From JARFQH01 sp963825595 (GTDB lineage: Bacteria > Desulfobacterota > Desulfobacteria > Desulfobacterales > SG8-13): 64,000 nt of DNA. The notes under the pieces are model-generated. The model was given only the letters and a program-made list of their open reading frames with translations. It was not told the DNA's origin and searched no databases. This document shows, in pieces, positions 49,093 through 58,735 of this stretch (within the stretch, counting starts at the first letter, position 1; each line of letters starts with the position of its first letter). A program made the translations under genes and the position numbers. The DNA is taken from positions 62,001 to 126,000 of the forward strand of contig CAWGUE010000004.1 of NCBI GenBank assembly GCA_963825595.1. The letters run 5' to 3'.

Positions 49093-51105
49093 TCAGTTCA
49101 GAAACTTCTTCAGCACACCCTTGGCCGAATCTTCATACTCTTTGAGCCCTTTCTTTTCGATAAACTCCTTAACCCTTTTGTTCTCAAAAACCTGTTTTTC
49201 GACTTGCTCCCCGGCGATCGCTTTCATGTCCACAGTAAACTTTGGTTCAGCGAATGTTCCGCTGACAAGAATCGGAACCGTGACTCCGCGGCGGTCCTCC
49301 TGATCACCCTGCCCCTTTATCGTACCGACAGCCTTCGACTCCACACGGAAATCCAAGGTTTCGCTGACAAGGTTCGCATTTCCGGCCGCTTTGACACGCA
49401 GCAACGGCGACAATAAGCTGGTCTGGTCCGTATTGAAGACCCCATCGCTGATTTTAAAAGGAATCATCATTTCAGCGAAATCCGTTCGAGAGCCGACTTC
49501 GATGGATTGGGCCTGGCCGCTTAACATGGCCCTGGCACCGCGAATCATGCCGGCCAGGTCGACCCCCTTTATGGCGCCGTCGTTGAACCGGAGTTCTCCG
49601 CCTCCATTCAGCGTTTTCCGGATGAGATCGGGATCCTCCCCGCGGAAGGAGATGTCGATGCCGCCGTTCGTGACGCCTTCCAGAACATCCTTCTGCATCT
49701 GGTCCTTGAGCAGAGGCCCGGCCTGAATGTTTTTAAGCTGCATCTTGATGGCAGTGCGCGGATCGGCCTGGGTGACATTCAGATCGGCGTTTAGGGTGAG
49801 ACTGCCCTGGTAAAGATCGGCCAGAAGCGGTGCGATCCGAATGATGCCGTCCTTTGCTAATATGTTGGCACTGACATTGGCGAGTTTCGTTTTTTGGATG
49901 ATCACCTCCCCGGCCTTCAGTTTCCCGTCCATAATCAGGCGTCGCAAGGGCTTGTAATCGGTCTTTTTCCCGCCACCGGCAGCGGATGGCGATTGGCTTG
50001 CCGGTGGTCCGGCAGATGCGGCGGGTTTTGATTCGGAGGCCGGCGGCAGGTAGCGGTCTATGTCGATGCGGTCGATTTCAGCCTGGAAAGCGATGTCCGG
50101 GCGGGCGAATTGAGAGATGCGGGCGGTAAAGGTTAATTTGGAATCATCGACGACCATGTCGCCCTTTGTGACGCTTATCCGATCGGCAGAGGCCGTGATT
50201 CCGGCCTTCAATGACACCTTGTTCAATACCCCGGTATCCTTGGTGGCAATCGCCTGATTCTGTCCCAATGCGGCCAGCAGTTTGCGGGGAGAAAAATCAG
50301 CCACATCGATGGTGAGGTCGGCACGGGGATTGGCTGCCGGAGAGGCCACGGTGCCCTTCAGCGACAAGGCGAGTTCCGAGAGGGCCTTCAGGTTCATGTC
50401 CAGAGGTATCGTGGCCTTGCCCGGATCCTGGCCGACCGGGCCGAGGGTTCCGTTCAGGGAAACCGGTTTGTCGTCCAGTCGAGCGGAGAGTGTCACCCCG
50501 ATCGGTCGATCGAAAGAGAGGTCCGTAACCACCACATCGAGTTTCTCGATCGTTTTGCGGGTGCCGGAGGAGTTGTCGACCCATGTGACGGTGCCGTTTT
50601 TGATCGAAAAATCGCCGACGGTCAACGAACGGATCGGCAGCCCCTGTACCGAATCGCCTTCAGTAGGTGCCTGGTCCGTTGCGGCAGGCGGTTTTTCTCC
50701 TTTCGGTGTCGAGAAATCCCAGTTCGTACGGCCCTGCTTGTCCTTGATCAGAACGATCTGCGGGTCCGCCAGGATGAAATGTTTAACTTCAACTTTCCTG
50801 GACAGAAGCGGCAGCAGTTTGACCCGTACGTCAAAGGATTTAATGGCGACAAACTGTTTTTCGGCAAAACCCGGCGGATTGCCCAATTGAAGATCTGAAA
50901 AGGAGACGCCCGCAAAGGGAAAGAAGGATATGTCGACTTTTCCGCCGACGGAAAAAGGACGACCGGTCATCTCGGTGACCTTCTTTTCGAGGACCGGTTT
51001 GAATTTATTTGCATCCACGAATACGGGCAAAATCAGGAGAATGAGGATCACCAGGGCAATCGTTCCTCCCACGGCAATCAATCCCCACTTCAATCCACTT
51101 TTCAT
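49093..51105 (-). CDS. AsmA family protein
   Basis: A 670-residue protein with an N-terminal membrane anchor (LIAVGGTIALVILILLILPVFVD) and a long beta-rich region. The start FKPVLEKKVTEMTGRPFSVGG and the C-terminal LSPLLRVKAAGNANLVSETLDFRVESKAVGTIKGQG are typical of AsmA. A Ser/Ala/Pro-rich linker lies around 355-375. AsmA-like proteins bridge the periplasm and help lipid movement to the outer membrane. It converges with mlaC, a possible functional link. The class IV aminotransferase gene ends 17 bases upstream of its start and may be in the same operon. Confidence 0.85.
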   Translation of the reverse strand: MKSGLKWGLIAVGGTIALVILILLILPVFVDANKFKPVLEKKVTEMTGRPFSVGGKVDISFFPFAGVSFSDLQLGNPPGFAEKQFVAIKSFDVRVKLLPLLSRKVEVKHFILADPQIVLIKDKQGRTNWDFSTPKGEKPPAATDQAPTEGDSVQGLPIRSLTVGDFSIKNGTVTWVDNSSGTRKTIEKLDVVVTDLSFDRPIGVTLSARLDDKPVSLNGTLGPVGQDPGKATIPLDMNLKALSELALSLKGTVASPAANPRADLTIDVADFSPRKLLAALGQNQAIATKDTGVLNKVSLKAGITASADRISVTKGDMVVDDSKLTFTARISQFARPDIAFQAEIDRIDIDRYLPPASESKPAASAGPPASQSPSAAGGGKKTDYKPLRRLIMDGKLKAGEVIIQKTKLANVSANILAKDGIIRIAPLLADLYQGSLTLNADLNVTQADPRTAIKMQLKNIQAGPLLKDQMQKDVLEGVTNGGIDISFRGEDPDLIRKTLNGGGELRFNDGAIKGVDLAGMIRGARAMLSGQAQSIEVGSRTDFAEMMIPFKISDGVFNTDQTSLLSPLLRVKAAGNANLVSETLDFRVESKAVGTIKGQGDQEDRRGVTVPILVSGTFAEPKFTVDMKAIAGEQVEKQVFENKRVKEFIEKKGLKEYEDSAKGVLKKFLN

Positions 51106-51122
51106 AACAGGCTCCTTTGATT

Positions 51123-51974
51123 TCAGGTATTTTTTGCTAAATAGTCGGCCACATGCCGGTTAAATGCTTTCGCAATCGTCTCGATAACTGGGTGTGAGGC
51201 CGATGCCAGCCGTACACGTTCAATGGAGCCGACCGGCAGCACATCGATAGACGTTCCGGTGATGAAGACCCCTTCCAAACGGTCGAGTTCATTCCGAAGC
51301 AGCTTTCTTTGCCTGACAATGATTCCCAGGTCCCGGCAAAGCTCCATAACGTGCTGTCGGGTGACACCGAGGAGCACATTTCCGGAGGGCGGCGTGCAGA
51401 GATGGTTGTCGATCAGGTAAAATATGTTCGAGCGGGTCCCCTCGGTAATGCAGCCGCTGTCATCTACCAACAAGGCTTCATAGGCACCGGTCGCCTCCCG
51501 GGCCGCTGCAACGCGCTCACGATAAGAGGTTATGATCGCCTTAACGTGTGGATTTTTGCGCTCACCACCGAAAAGGATTGTATGCACGCCTTGCCGGTAG
51601 GCTTCTCCCGCCGGGATGTCCTGTTGTATGAAGTACGTCAGAAACATCGGTTTTTCAACCGCCGGGTACCAAACCAATTTTACATTGATATTGCAGCAGC
51701 CGGTTTTTTCCGCCAGGCAGTTGATTTCATTTCTGACCCGGCGATGTGACAGGTCGATCTTTATGCCCTGCAGTTTTAGGGAACGTTGCAGGCGGTCCAT
51801 GTGGTCCTTGAAAAACAACGGAACGCCCTCGAGCAGCTTGATCACTTCATAAATGGAGTCTCCGCCGATGCGATCAAACAGCGATTTATCGGGGGCTGAG
51901 CACAGTTCACCGTTTACAAACATAAAATTCAGGGCCGCGTCAAATTTCAATTCTTCATACCTGCTCTCAATCAA
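51123..51974 (-). CDS. class IV aminotransferase (branched-chain or 4-amino-4-deoxychorismate lyase type)
   Basis: A 283-residue pyridoxal-phosphate enzyme of fold type IV. It has FDRIGGDSIYEVIKL, the Schiff-base lysine in NPHVKAIITSYRE, EALLVDDSGCITEGTRSNIFYL and LLGVTRQHVMELC. These are common to branched-chain aminotransferases, D-alanine aminotransferases and aminodeoxychorismate lyases and do not decide the substrate. The start at 51974 or an internal ATG (residue 18) are both possible. It is 17 bases upstream of the AsmA gene. Confidence 0.82.
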   Translation of the reverse strand: MIESRYEELKFDAALNFMFVNGELCSAPDKSLFDRIGGDSIYEVIKLLEGVPLFFKDHMDRLQRSLKLQGIKIDLSHRRVRNEINCLAEKTGCCNINVKLVWYPAVEKPMFLTYFIQQDIPAGEAYRQGVHTILFGGERKNPHVKAIITSYRERVAAAREATGAYEALLVDDSGCITEGTRSNIFYLIDNHLCTPPSGNVLLGVTRQHVMELCRDLGIIVRQRKLLRNELDRLEGVFITGTSIDVLPVGSIERVRLASASHPVIETIAKAFNRHVADYLAKNT

Positions 51975-52253
51975 GAACCAAAATAAGTTGAAACCCAGGT
52001 CGGAATGGATCTCAGAACACTCAATGCACTTAAGCCGCCCCGACGATTACCGCGCCAGAACCGCGGAACGCCTTGCAATCAAATAGAATGGCTTGATTGA
52101 TGAAGAAATTCAAGCACAAACTCAAACAAACAGTAAATTAGGGCCGTTTTTATGAAAGTCAAAACAAGGGACGAATGGGGGGAATAACGGCGATGTATCC
52201 GGGGAGACGTCTGCGCCGTGGTTCTTCGGTTGGTGGCAACACGCCATGGGCGA

Positions 52254-52646
52254 TTATTTTTGAGATCGACGCCGAAATTTAACCGCAAAACCATCCGGAG
52301 TAGACCGCACAACTTTGCCGGAAATTTTGACCGGATTCTTATCATCGGAAAATGAAAAGGAGAGGGTAATGTTTCCACCGACAGCCGGAGGAGAATGGGT
52401 TTCGATAAATACACCGGTGTTACTGATATCGCGGGTAATATCCTTGTGGATGTATTCATCGATCTCGTAAGCAACCAGGATTTTACGGTCTTGCCTGGAA
52501 TCCCCTCGCCCACCCTTATATTGCTTGCGATCGAGCTGTTCCAGCAATTCCAATTGCTGCGGTATGGACATGTCGCAAATCAGGTCGATCAACCGTGCTG
52601 TAATCCTGGTTTCATCTTTTATGGCTCTGTTTCTCCGTTTCGGCAT
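52254..52646 (-). CDS. PilZ-domain protein
   Basis: A 130-residue protein with a C-terminal PilZ domain: RQDRKILVAYEI (the Arg-rich part that in PilZ proteins binds cyclic di-GMP, here with R-x2-R spacing rather than R-x3-R) and DISNTGVFIETHSP (DxSxxG), then ITLSFSFSDDKNPVKISGKVVRS. The N-terminal 55 residues are Arg/Glu-rich. It may be a receptor for the messenger made by GGDEF proteins such as that at 35378; binding is not certain because the first motif is altered. Confidence 0.72.
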   Translation of the reverse strand: MPKRRNRAIKDETRITARLIDLICDMSIPQQLELLEQLDRKQYKGGRGDSRQDRKILVAYEIDEYIHKDITRDISNTGVFIETHSPPAVGGNITLSFSFSDDKNPVKISGKVVRSTPDGFAVKFRRRSQK

Positions 52647-52807
52647 GCGCTCCTATCCTTTTCGTGCTGGATTCTGCTCATCCGGGCGTAATGACAATGC
52701 GCCCGGGGTTGCAATAAAAGCGATTCCGCCGGTCAAACCAGATGTGTCGCGCGGAAATCGATCCGTCAGCTTGGCGGCGTGATCGTGGGCAATGAATGCG
52801 TCGGGTA

Positions 52808-53581
52808 TCAATTGCAAGGTGTAGCGGAATGAAGCAGTTCAATAATACGGGTGTTCTCTTTTTTTTCGGCCCACTCAATCGCGGTTTTGTCACTTAGATC
52901 TCTGGCATTGAGGTCCGGGCAGCCGGCCAGCAAGACACGGACAACGCCTTCGTGGTTGCCTTTGACGGCCAGCAATAAAGCATTGTTGCCCTCCTTGTCA
53001 ACCGCGTTGATGTTCGCCCCATGTTTAAGGAAAACCGCTGCAATTTCGGTGTAACCGTCGATGGCAGCGAACATCAGCGCCGTGCGGCCAAGGTAATCCG
53101 TCTTAGAGACAGCGGCGCCCTGTTTCAATAGGTCCCCGACTACAGTGTCATGACCGTTGCCGGCGGCAAACATTAATGCGGTCGATCCGTTACGACTCAC
53201 CGCGTTGACATCAGCCTTCTGCTTCAGCAGAATGCGAACGATCTCCCGGTGACCGAACTGGGCGGCCAACATCAGTGCTTCCCATCCCGCATCACCCTTG
53301 ACGTTGACGGAAGCGCCGCGGGAAATCAGCAGCTGAACGATTTTCGTGTGACCGTTCATGGATGCCTGCATCAGGGCGGTCCACCCTGAGGTGTTTATGC
53401 CGTTTGGATCGGCCCCCGACTCGAGCAGTTGCGTCACTTTGTCTTCCAATCCCATTTCGGCGGCATTGACCAACGCTTCGGACGTATCCGCCGCCATCCC
53501 CTTGCCGATGGGAAGGAGCGAAAGTGAGATGACGATCATAATGATGTGCATGCTGTTTGTGTGGGGGATAAGACTGTTCAT
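52808..53581 (-). CDS. exported ankyrin-repeat protein
   Basis: A 257-residue protein with an N-terminal signal segment (MHIIMIVISLSLLPIGKGMA) and about seven ankyrin repeats of 33 residues from residue 35 on (GWTALMQASMNGHTKIVQLL, GWEALMLAAQFGHREIV and so on). Ankyrin repeats bind other proteins; the partner is unknown. In some bacteria such periplasmic proteins sit next to catalase or other stress genes, not seen here. Confidence 0.85.
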   Translation of the reverse strand: MNSLIPHTNSMHIIMIVISLSLLPIGKGMAADTSEALVNAAEMGLEDKVTQLLESGADPNGINTSGWTALMQASMNGHTKIVQLLISRGASVNVKGDAGWEALMLAAQFGHREIVRILLKQKADVNAVSRNGSTALMFAAGNGHDTVVGDLLKQGAAVSKTDYLGRTALMFAAIDGYTEIAAVFLKHGANINAVDKEGNNALLLAVKGNHEGVVRVLLAGCPDLNARDLSDKTAIEWAEKKENTRIIELLHSATPCN

Positions 53582-53712
53582 GATGTCACCGCTGGGGGTT
53601 TTTCACGACGTTTTTGGCGGATATCGACGACGTTATTCGCCTCGGATCTGCTTGTAATTATATCAGATCGGCGTCGCAATCTCAAATTTCTTTTTCCAGT
53701 GAGGCCGTGACA

Positions 53713-55011
53713 TCATCGCATCCGGAGGGAATCCCGGTAAACCGATTCCAACCCCCGGCAGGCGTGATCGAAGGCACGGCCATAGAGATAGGCGAGGCTT
53801 GCTTTTTTCGCGGCCTGCCATCCGATGGCGACGGCGACCGACCAAGGACTGCGTCGTTTGGCCCAACGGTATACTCTCAACGGCCACTTGAACCAGCCAT
53901 AGGCGAAGTAACCCCGTCCGATGATATTTTTGACGGCACCGGGAATAAGGGCGGGAATGTCTTTGGCCCGGAAAACCGTTTCCAGCCTGAGGCGATATAT
54001 TTGACGCGTAATCACGTACTGTTCTCCCCTGCCGAGCGTTTCGATCCAGAAACGGCTCTTATCCAGCAGCGGCCCAAGAACGGCTTCCTCTATGGGTTTC
54101 GGGGCATCAGGGAAATACTTTCTTGCAATGACATCGGCCGCACTGATTATGGCTGTCCACCAAAGCTTGGGGGTCGGCGTTGCCGAAAGAAGCGCCGTAA
54201 ACCCAACCAACTGGCGACGAATGGCAATGATCTGAGGGTCGCTTGAAAAGTCATTTTCTTGAATATTGTCACCGGCAGAACTGAGTTCTTCCAGTGTTGC
54301 CTGCAGCTCTGCTTCAGAGGTCTCATCCGCTTCCACCCCAGTCGGGGTTCGTTCAAATGCCTCTACGGTGACCTTCCCCAAGAACAAATAAAGGTCGACG
54401 AGCAGATACTTCAGCAAAACCAGGATTGTCAGCCGGTTGGAGGCATAGGCCAGGAGCATGAAAGGGTCGGCATAGATGAAGAAGCGAAAAGCTGCGATCT
54501 GCCGGATGGGGGTGCGGTGGCGGAGCCACCACCTAAAAAGCGGTGACTTTGCGAGCCGGCGGTACCACTCTCGGGTGGCTCTAATTTGACGAAGGTTCAA
54601 TTTCCGGATCCTTTTGAATCCGGGACGTTTCAGAATGTGGTCGAGACGGTCCAGTGATGCCGAGAAGCTTTTTAAAAATGCGCCGACAGTGGCCTGCAGT
54701 TCCGGGCGATCAGCCGCCGGGTGGTAGCAGGCGGCAATGGACTGGATGTAGACCGGCAGGTCCCGCAAATCGGCGACTTCGGGGGAGATGTCCTGCAGGA
54801 TGGTCCGGCAGCGGGCAGCGACGATCTGCATGCCACAGCTCTGCGGCCCTTTCGTATCCCGGGACGCTTGTTCCATTGCCGCCAGTTCTGCCGTCAACCG
54901 TTTGCGCCAGGAAAACAGGCCGCGCGCCCGAACGGACCATACCACCAGGGCCAGGGCGGTTGCCGAAGCCAAAGTTGCCCAGAAAATTTTCAACACCACC
55001 CAACCGTCCAT
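53713..55011 (-). CDS. hypothetical membrane protein
   Basis: A 432-residue protein I do not recognise. Residues 4-26 form a membrane helix (LKIFWATLASATALALVVWSV), and residues about 175-215 contain another pair of hydrophobic stretches (FFIYADPFMLLAYAS, ILVLLKYLLVDLYLFLG). The remainder is helical and Arg-rich; a C-terminal region has YFAYGWFKWPLRVYRWAKRR. There is no known catalytic motif. CAGGAAG precedes ATG 55011. Divergent from the M20 peptidase gene. Confidence 0.65.
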   Translation of the reverse strand: MDGWVVLKIFWATLASATALALVVWSVRARGLFSWRKRLTAELAAMEQASRDTKGPQSCGMQIVAARCRTILQDISPEVADLRDLPVYIQSIAACYHPAADRPELQATVGAFLKSFSASLDRLDHILKRPGFKRIRKLNLRQIRATREWYRRLAKSPLFRWWLRHRTPIRQIAAFRFFIYADPFMLLAYASNRLTILVLLKYLLVDLYLFLGKVTVEAFERTPTGVEADETSEAELQATLEELSSAGDNIQENDFSSDPQIIAIRRQLVGFTALLSATPTPKLWWTAIISAADVIARKYFPDAPKPIEEAVLGPLLDKSRFWIETLGRGEQYVITRQIYRLRLETVFRAKDIPALIPGAVKNIIGRGYFAYGWFKWPLRVYRWAKRRSPWSVAVAIGWQAAKKASLAYLYGRAFDHACRGLESVYRDSLRMR

Positions 55012-55318
55012 GGCGTGCTTCCTGCCGAGTTTTCGTCCTGAAAGCCCCGGCGTTCTGCCGGGTGAGATAAGCCCCGAAAAGGGGTAAACTAAAAAAATGG
55101 CGCGGGCGGCAAATGCGTGGTCGAAACGCTCACTTTAGGTATAACCATCTTATCAAGATAATGTCTCAGGAAATACAGTCCCCAACCGCCCTTTTACATG
55201 CAACTAAAAGTTCTTGCCGTGCCGGAATTCCACTGATAAGAATGACGACAGGTCCGATTCCGGGATCAAATTGTACTGGGAAATGGCAAGCACCATCCTT
55301 GCGAGGAGCCAGAATCTG
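55012..55318. other. divergent intergenic region (about 300 bases)
   Basis: It must hold promoters for the hypothetical membrane protein and the M20 peptidase, but I see no convincing pair of boxes. A small hairpin (CCCCGGC/GCCGGG) lies around 55053-55070. No gene. Confidence 0.4.
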
Positions 55319-56404
55319 ATGGACGAAATTATTCACCTGACCGAAGAACTGATTCGATTCAAATCCACCCATACCCATCCGGCTGAAATTCAAGGCTGTG
55401 CGGACTTCATTGAAAATTATCTCAACACACACGCCCTCGAATTCCAACGGCTGAACTTTCAGAACGCTCCCTCTCTGCTGGTTGTTCCGAACAGCGGCCG
55501 TTTTCCGGTTCTTTTAATGTCCCACATTGACGTGGTCGCGGGTCCCGAAAAACTTTTTAACCCGTGGCAGAAGGACGGAAAGCTATTCGGCAGGGGCAGT
55601 ATCGACGACAAATACGCGGTTGCGCTGTCGCTGGTTCTTCTCAAAGAACAGCTTAAACGACGCCACGCACAGGGTGGCAGCCAAAAGGACCTGCCTTTTG
55701 GTATTCTGATCACCGGCGATGAAGAAATCGGCGGAGTCAATGGCGCACAAAAGGTTTTGCCACTGGTTAAAACCGACTTCTGCATTGCTTTGGACGGCGG
55801 CAGAGTCGATAAAATCGTCATCAAAGAGAAAGGCATTCTGCGGCTCAAACTCATCGCCGAGGGTAAATCCGCCCATGGGGCCCGACCGTGGCTCGGTGAA
55901 AATGCGATCGAAAAATTGATCGAGGATTATCGCATAATCAGATCTTTTTTCAAAGAATCCGTTCCGGATCACTGGCAGCGTACCATAAATTTCAGCCGGA
56001 TCCAGGCCGGAAACTCGATCAACCAGGTCCCGGACCTGGCCGAAGCGATGTTTGACATCCGCTACACGGAAAATGATGACATCGACACGCTGGTAAAAAG
56101 TATGCAAGCGAAAATCAGCGGCCGCCTGGTCATCGAAGAAAGGGAACCGTTATTCATGGGCGGTGATTCGTCCCGCCTGGATCGACTACTGGAGATTACC
56201 GGCGTAACGCGACTCGGTTTCGAGCACGGCGCCAGTGATGCCCGTCACCTTTTCAAGTACGGTATAAAAGGGATCGTGTGGGGTGCCGACGGTGACATGA
56301 GCCAGCACACCGCCGAGGAGCACGTGAACATCGCCAGCGTTCATAAGCTCTATCGATTTCTCGATACATATATGGACGCTCTGGCTGCTGAACTAAAGGC
56401 TTGA
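55319..56404 (+). CDS. M20-family metallopeptidase/deacylase
   Basis: A 361-residue zinc enzyme of the M20 family (ArgE/DapE/CPG2 group). Metal and catalytic motifs are LLMSHIDVVAG, GRGSIDDKYAV (with the bridging Asp), ITGDEEIGG, the lid-domain KSAHGARPWLGENA, and RHLFKYGIKGIVWGADGD near the end. Family members hydrolyse dipeptides or N-acyl amino acids; which one is unknown. ATG 55319 is chosen since GAGGAG lies ten bases upstream; an in-frame ATG at 55283 lacks one. The dipeptide transporter operon follows, which fits peptide use. Confidence 0.85.
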   Translation: MDEIIHLTEELIRFKSTHTHPAEIQGCADFIENYLNTHALEFQRLNFQNAPSLLVVPNSGRFPVLLMSHIDVVAGPEKLFNPWQKDGKLFGRGSIDDKYAVALSLVLLKEQLKRRHAQGGSQKDLPFGILITGDEEIGGVNGAQKVLPLVKTDFCIALDGGRVDKIVIKEKGILRLKLIAEGKSAHGARPWLGENAIEKLIEDYRIIRSFFKESVPDHWQRTINFSRIQAGNSINQVPDLAEAMFDIRYTENDDIDTLVKSMQAKISGRLVIEEREPLFMGGDSSRLDRLLEITGVTRLGFEHGASDARHLFKYGIKGIVWGADGDMSQHTAEEHVNIASVHKLYRFLDTYMDALAAELKA

Positions 56405-56953
56405 GGGCGTGCAATTGGCTATAAAAGGTTTCCAAACCTTAAATCACGCCCAAATGCAAGGCATGGGCCGACGAGAAAACGCCGCATGCACAGGCCTATG
56501 TATTCAGTGCCCGGGGCAGAGGGCCCCCGGACACTGACCGGGTAAAACCACAACACCGCACTTGGGTGTTAGATGGGGTCTTGAAACCACTTCTAAACCG
56601 GGAAAGGATTGTATCGCCGGCAGCGAACCTGCATATTTCATGACATTTTAATTGGATTTGAAAAAATTAATGAAACCGCTTTACACATGAACGGATGCGA
56701 CTCCTGTCATAAACAGGCGTAAATTTTGACTTGACCAGTTGATTCTGGTAAACGGGAATGATGGAAGGGGCAGAGATTTTAAGCAATTTTAAAATGAGGA
56801 CTTTCGGTCGAGATCAAGAGGATTTATCCGCCCGCCTGAGGCGGCTAAACCTTTGGAGGATCGGGCGAAAAGACTTTTTTGAGATGGCTTATAGAAGGAT
56901 AGGGCGGCGTGCGCCCGTCAGTACCTAATTTGCTACCGAAAAGGAGGAGAAGT
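56405..56953. other. 550-base gap with a repeat element and structured leader before dppA
   Basis: No gene is supported. The first part holds the family 2 element at 56421-56594. A weak promoter-like pair (TTGACT 56726-56731, TAAACG 56749-56754) is followed by short G/C-rich palindromes at 56829-56867 (CCGCC-TGA-GGCGG inside CGCCCG/CGGGCG), which may form a structured leader upstream of dppA. Confidence 0.4.
56421..56594. mobile_element. MITE-like element (family 2, second copy)
   Basis: A 174-base relative of the element at 24078-24222. The right 26 bases (56569-56594) are identical to those of the first copy; the left end (ATAAAAGGTTTCCAAACC) is more diverged. Interior palindromes such as CCGGGGCAGAGGGCCCCCGG differ from the first copy. 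It encodes no protein. Confidence 0.55.
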
Positions 56954-58558
56954 ATGAAAAAATTGACGATTTGGTTGATCGTGCTTTTATTTGTCCTGGC
57001 AGGTACGGCCATCGCGGCGCCCAAGAAGGGGGGAACCCTTGTCTTCGGGCGCGGCGGCGACAGCGTCGGCCTTGACCCGGCCTACGAGACGGACGGCAAC
57101 TCGTTTATGATCTGTGACAATATCTACGAAGCACTCGTATTCTATAAAGACGAATCCACCGCGCTGGAGCCGGGACTGGCCGAGTCCTGGGATATTTCAC
57201 CGGACGGAATGACTTACACCTTTCATCTTCGCAAAGGGGTCAAGTTCCACGACGGAACGCCCTTTAATGCCGATGCCGTCGTGTTCTCCATCGGCCGCAT
57301 GATGAAGGAACGCAATGTGAAGTTCTTTGGCAAAGCCCTCGAGATTCCGGCCCAGGAGAGACCACCGGAGTATTGGGTGTCCATGGAAATGGATGAAACA
57401 GTCGGCGCCATCGAGGCGGTGGATGAATACACTGTCGTCTTCAAGCTCAAGCGGGTGGAAGCGCCGTTTCTGGCCAATATGGGAATGGACTTTGCCGACA
57501 TCATCAGTCCCACGGCATTCATGAATAACCCCAAGGAGTTCATTAGAAATCCGGTGGGCACCGGCCCCTTTAAGTTCGTAAAATGGGTTAAGGACGACCG
57601 GATCATTCTGGATAAAAATCCGGACTACTGGGACAAATCCGGCGGGCCTTATCTGGACCAGATCATCTTCAGGTCGATCCCGGAAAACTCAGTCCGTTTT
57701 CTGGAACTCAAAACAGGCAACATTCATATCTGTCAGTTCCCCAATCCGGCCGATATTGCCCTGGCTGAAAAAGACAAAAACCTCTGGCTGCCGACTCAGC
57801 CGGGAATGAACATCGGCTACCTGTCATTCAATCACACCAAGGAGCCTTGGAAGAGCAACACAGACCTGCGCAAAGCGATTGCTTACGCCATTAACAGTAA
57901 GGCGATCGTTGACAACATCTACCAGGGGATGGGGCAGGTGGCCAAGAACCCGATTCCACCCACCATGTGGGGCTACAACGACAAGGTTCCGGGTTATGCC
58001 TATGACCCTGAAAAAGCCAAGGAACTGTTGAAAAAGGCCGGTTTTCCCAACGGTAAGGGATTGGGTGAGATCAGCCTGTGGTCGATGCCGGTCCCCCGGC
58101 CATACAACCCCGATGGTCTGAAGATCGGCGAAGCCATGGCGGCAGACCTGGCCAAGGTTGGGATCACAGCCAAGGTGGTCACCTTCGAGTGGGGCACCTA
58201 CCTGAAACGTCAACGTGAGCAACCAGCGGAAATGGATCTGTTCCAACTTGGCTGGACCGGTGACAACGGCGATCCGGACAACTTTCTGGCCGTTCTCTTC
58301 GACGGCTTGGCCTCACCGGCTATCCGAACCCAGTGGCACAACGAGAAGTATCACGAACTTATGGTCAAGGGGCGCCAGACCATCGATCAGAACGAAAGGG
58401 CGAAGATCTACGAAGCGGCCCAACAGTTGATCTACGATGAAATGCCAGTCATCTCGGTGGCCCACTCGACGGTTATCTGGCCGGCGCTCAATAATGTGAA
58501 GAACTTCAAACTGCACCCCACCAGCTCGGTGCGCATGAAAAATGTCTGGTTGGAGTAA
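56954..58558 (+). CDS. dppA: dipeptide/oligopeptide ABC transporter substrate-binding protein
   Basis: A 534-residue periplasmic binding protein (family 5) with a signal peptide (KKLTIWLIVLLFVLAGTAIAA). The mature start GGTLVFGRGGDSVGLDPAYETDGNS, then GLAESWDISPDGMTYTFHLRKGVKFHDGTPF, and GTGPFKFVKW are typical of DppA. It binds a peptide or related solute for the DppBCDF importer. AGGAGGAGAAG precedes ATG 56954. A stable hairpin lies 60 bases after the stop. Confidence 0.9.
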   Translation: MKKLTIWLIVLLFVLAGTAIAAPKKGGTLVFGRGGDSVGLDPAYETDGNSFMICDNIYEALVFYKDESTALEPGLAESWDISPDGMTYTFHLRKGVKFHDGTPFNADAVVFSIGRMMKERNVKFFGKALEIPAQERPPEYWVSMEMDETVGAIEAVDEYTVVFKLKRVEAPFLANMGMDFADIISPTAFMNNPKEFIRNPVGTGPFKFVKWVKDDRIILDKNPDYWDKSGGPYLDQIIFRSIPENSVRFLELKTGNIHICQFPNPADIALAEKDKNLWLPTQPGMNIGYLSFNHTKEPWKSNTDLRKAIAYAINSKAIVDNIYQGMGQVAKNPIPPTMWGYNDKVPGYAYDPEKAKELLKKAGFPNGKGLGEISLWSMPVPRPYNPDGLKIGEAMAADLAKVGITAKVVTFEWGTYLKRQREQPAEMDLFQLGWTGDNGDPDNFLAVLFDGLASPAIRTQWHNEKYHELMVKGRQTIDQNERAKIYEAAQQLIYDEMPVISVAHSTVIWPALNNVKNFKLHPTSSVRMKNVWLE

Positions 58559-58616
58559 ACTGCTTAATCTGGAAACCTTGGATAAAGCGGGTAAGCGATT
58601 AGATTGAAATGAAGAA

Positions 58617-58654
58617 CCGGACAAGGGGAAGAAAGGTTTCTTTCCCTTGTCCGG
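58617..58654. terminator. 18-base-pair intercistronic hairpin between dppA and dppB
   Basis: CCGGACAAGGGGAAGAAA pairs with TTTCTTTCCCTTGTCCGG (one G-T pair) around a two-base loop. It is not followed by a T-run, so it more likely blocks 3' decay of dppA message or causes partial read-through loss than full termination. Confidence 0.6.
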
Positions 58655-58735
58655 ATGTGCCCTCCTGGTTGCCGTGGAAAATCCGGTTGACCGGAAAGCT
58701 TCGAACCCATTGCCGAACGGGTATAATCGAATATC

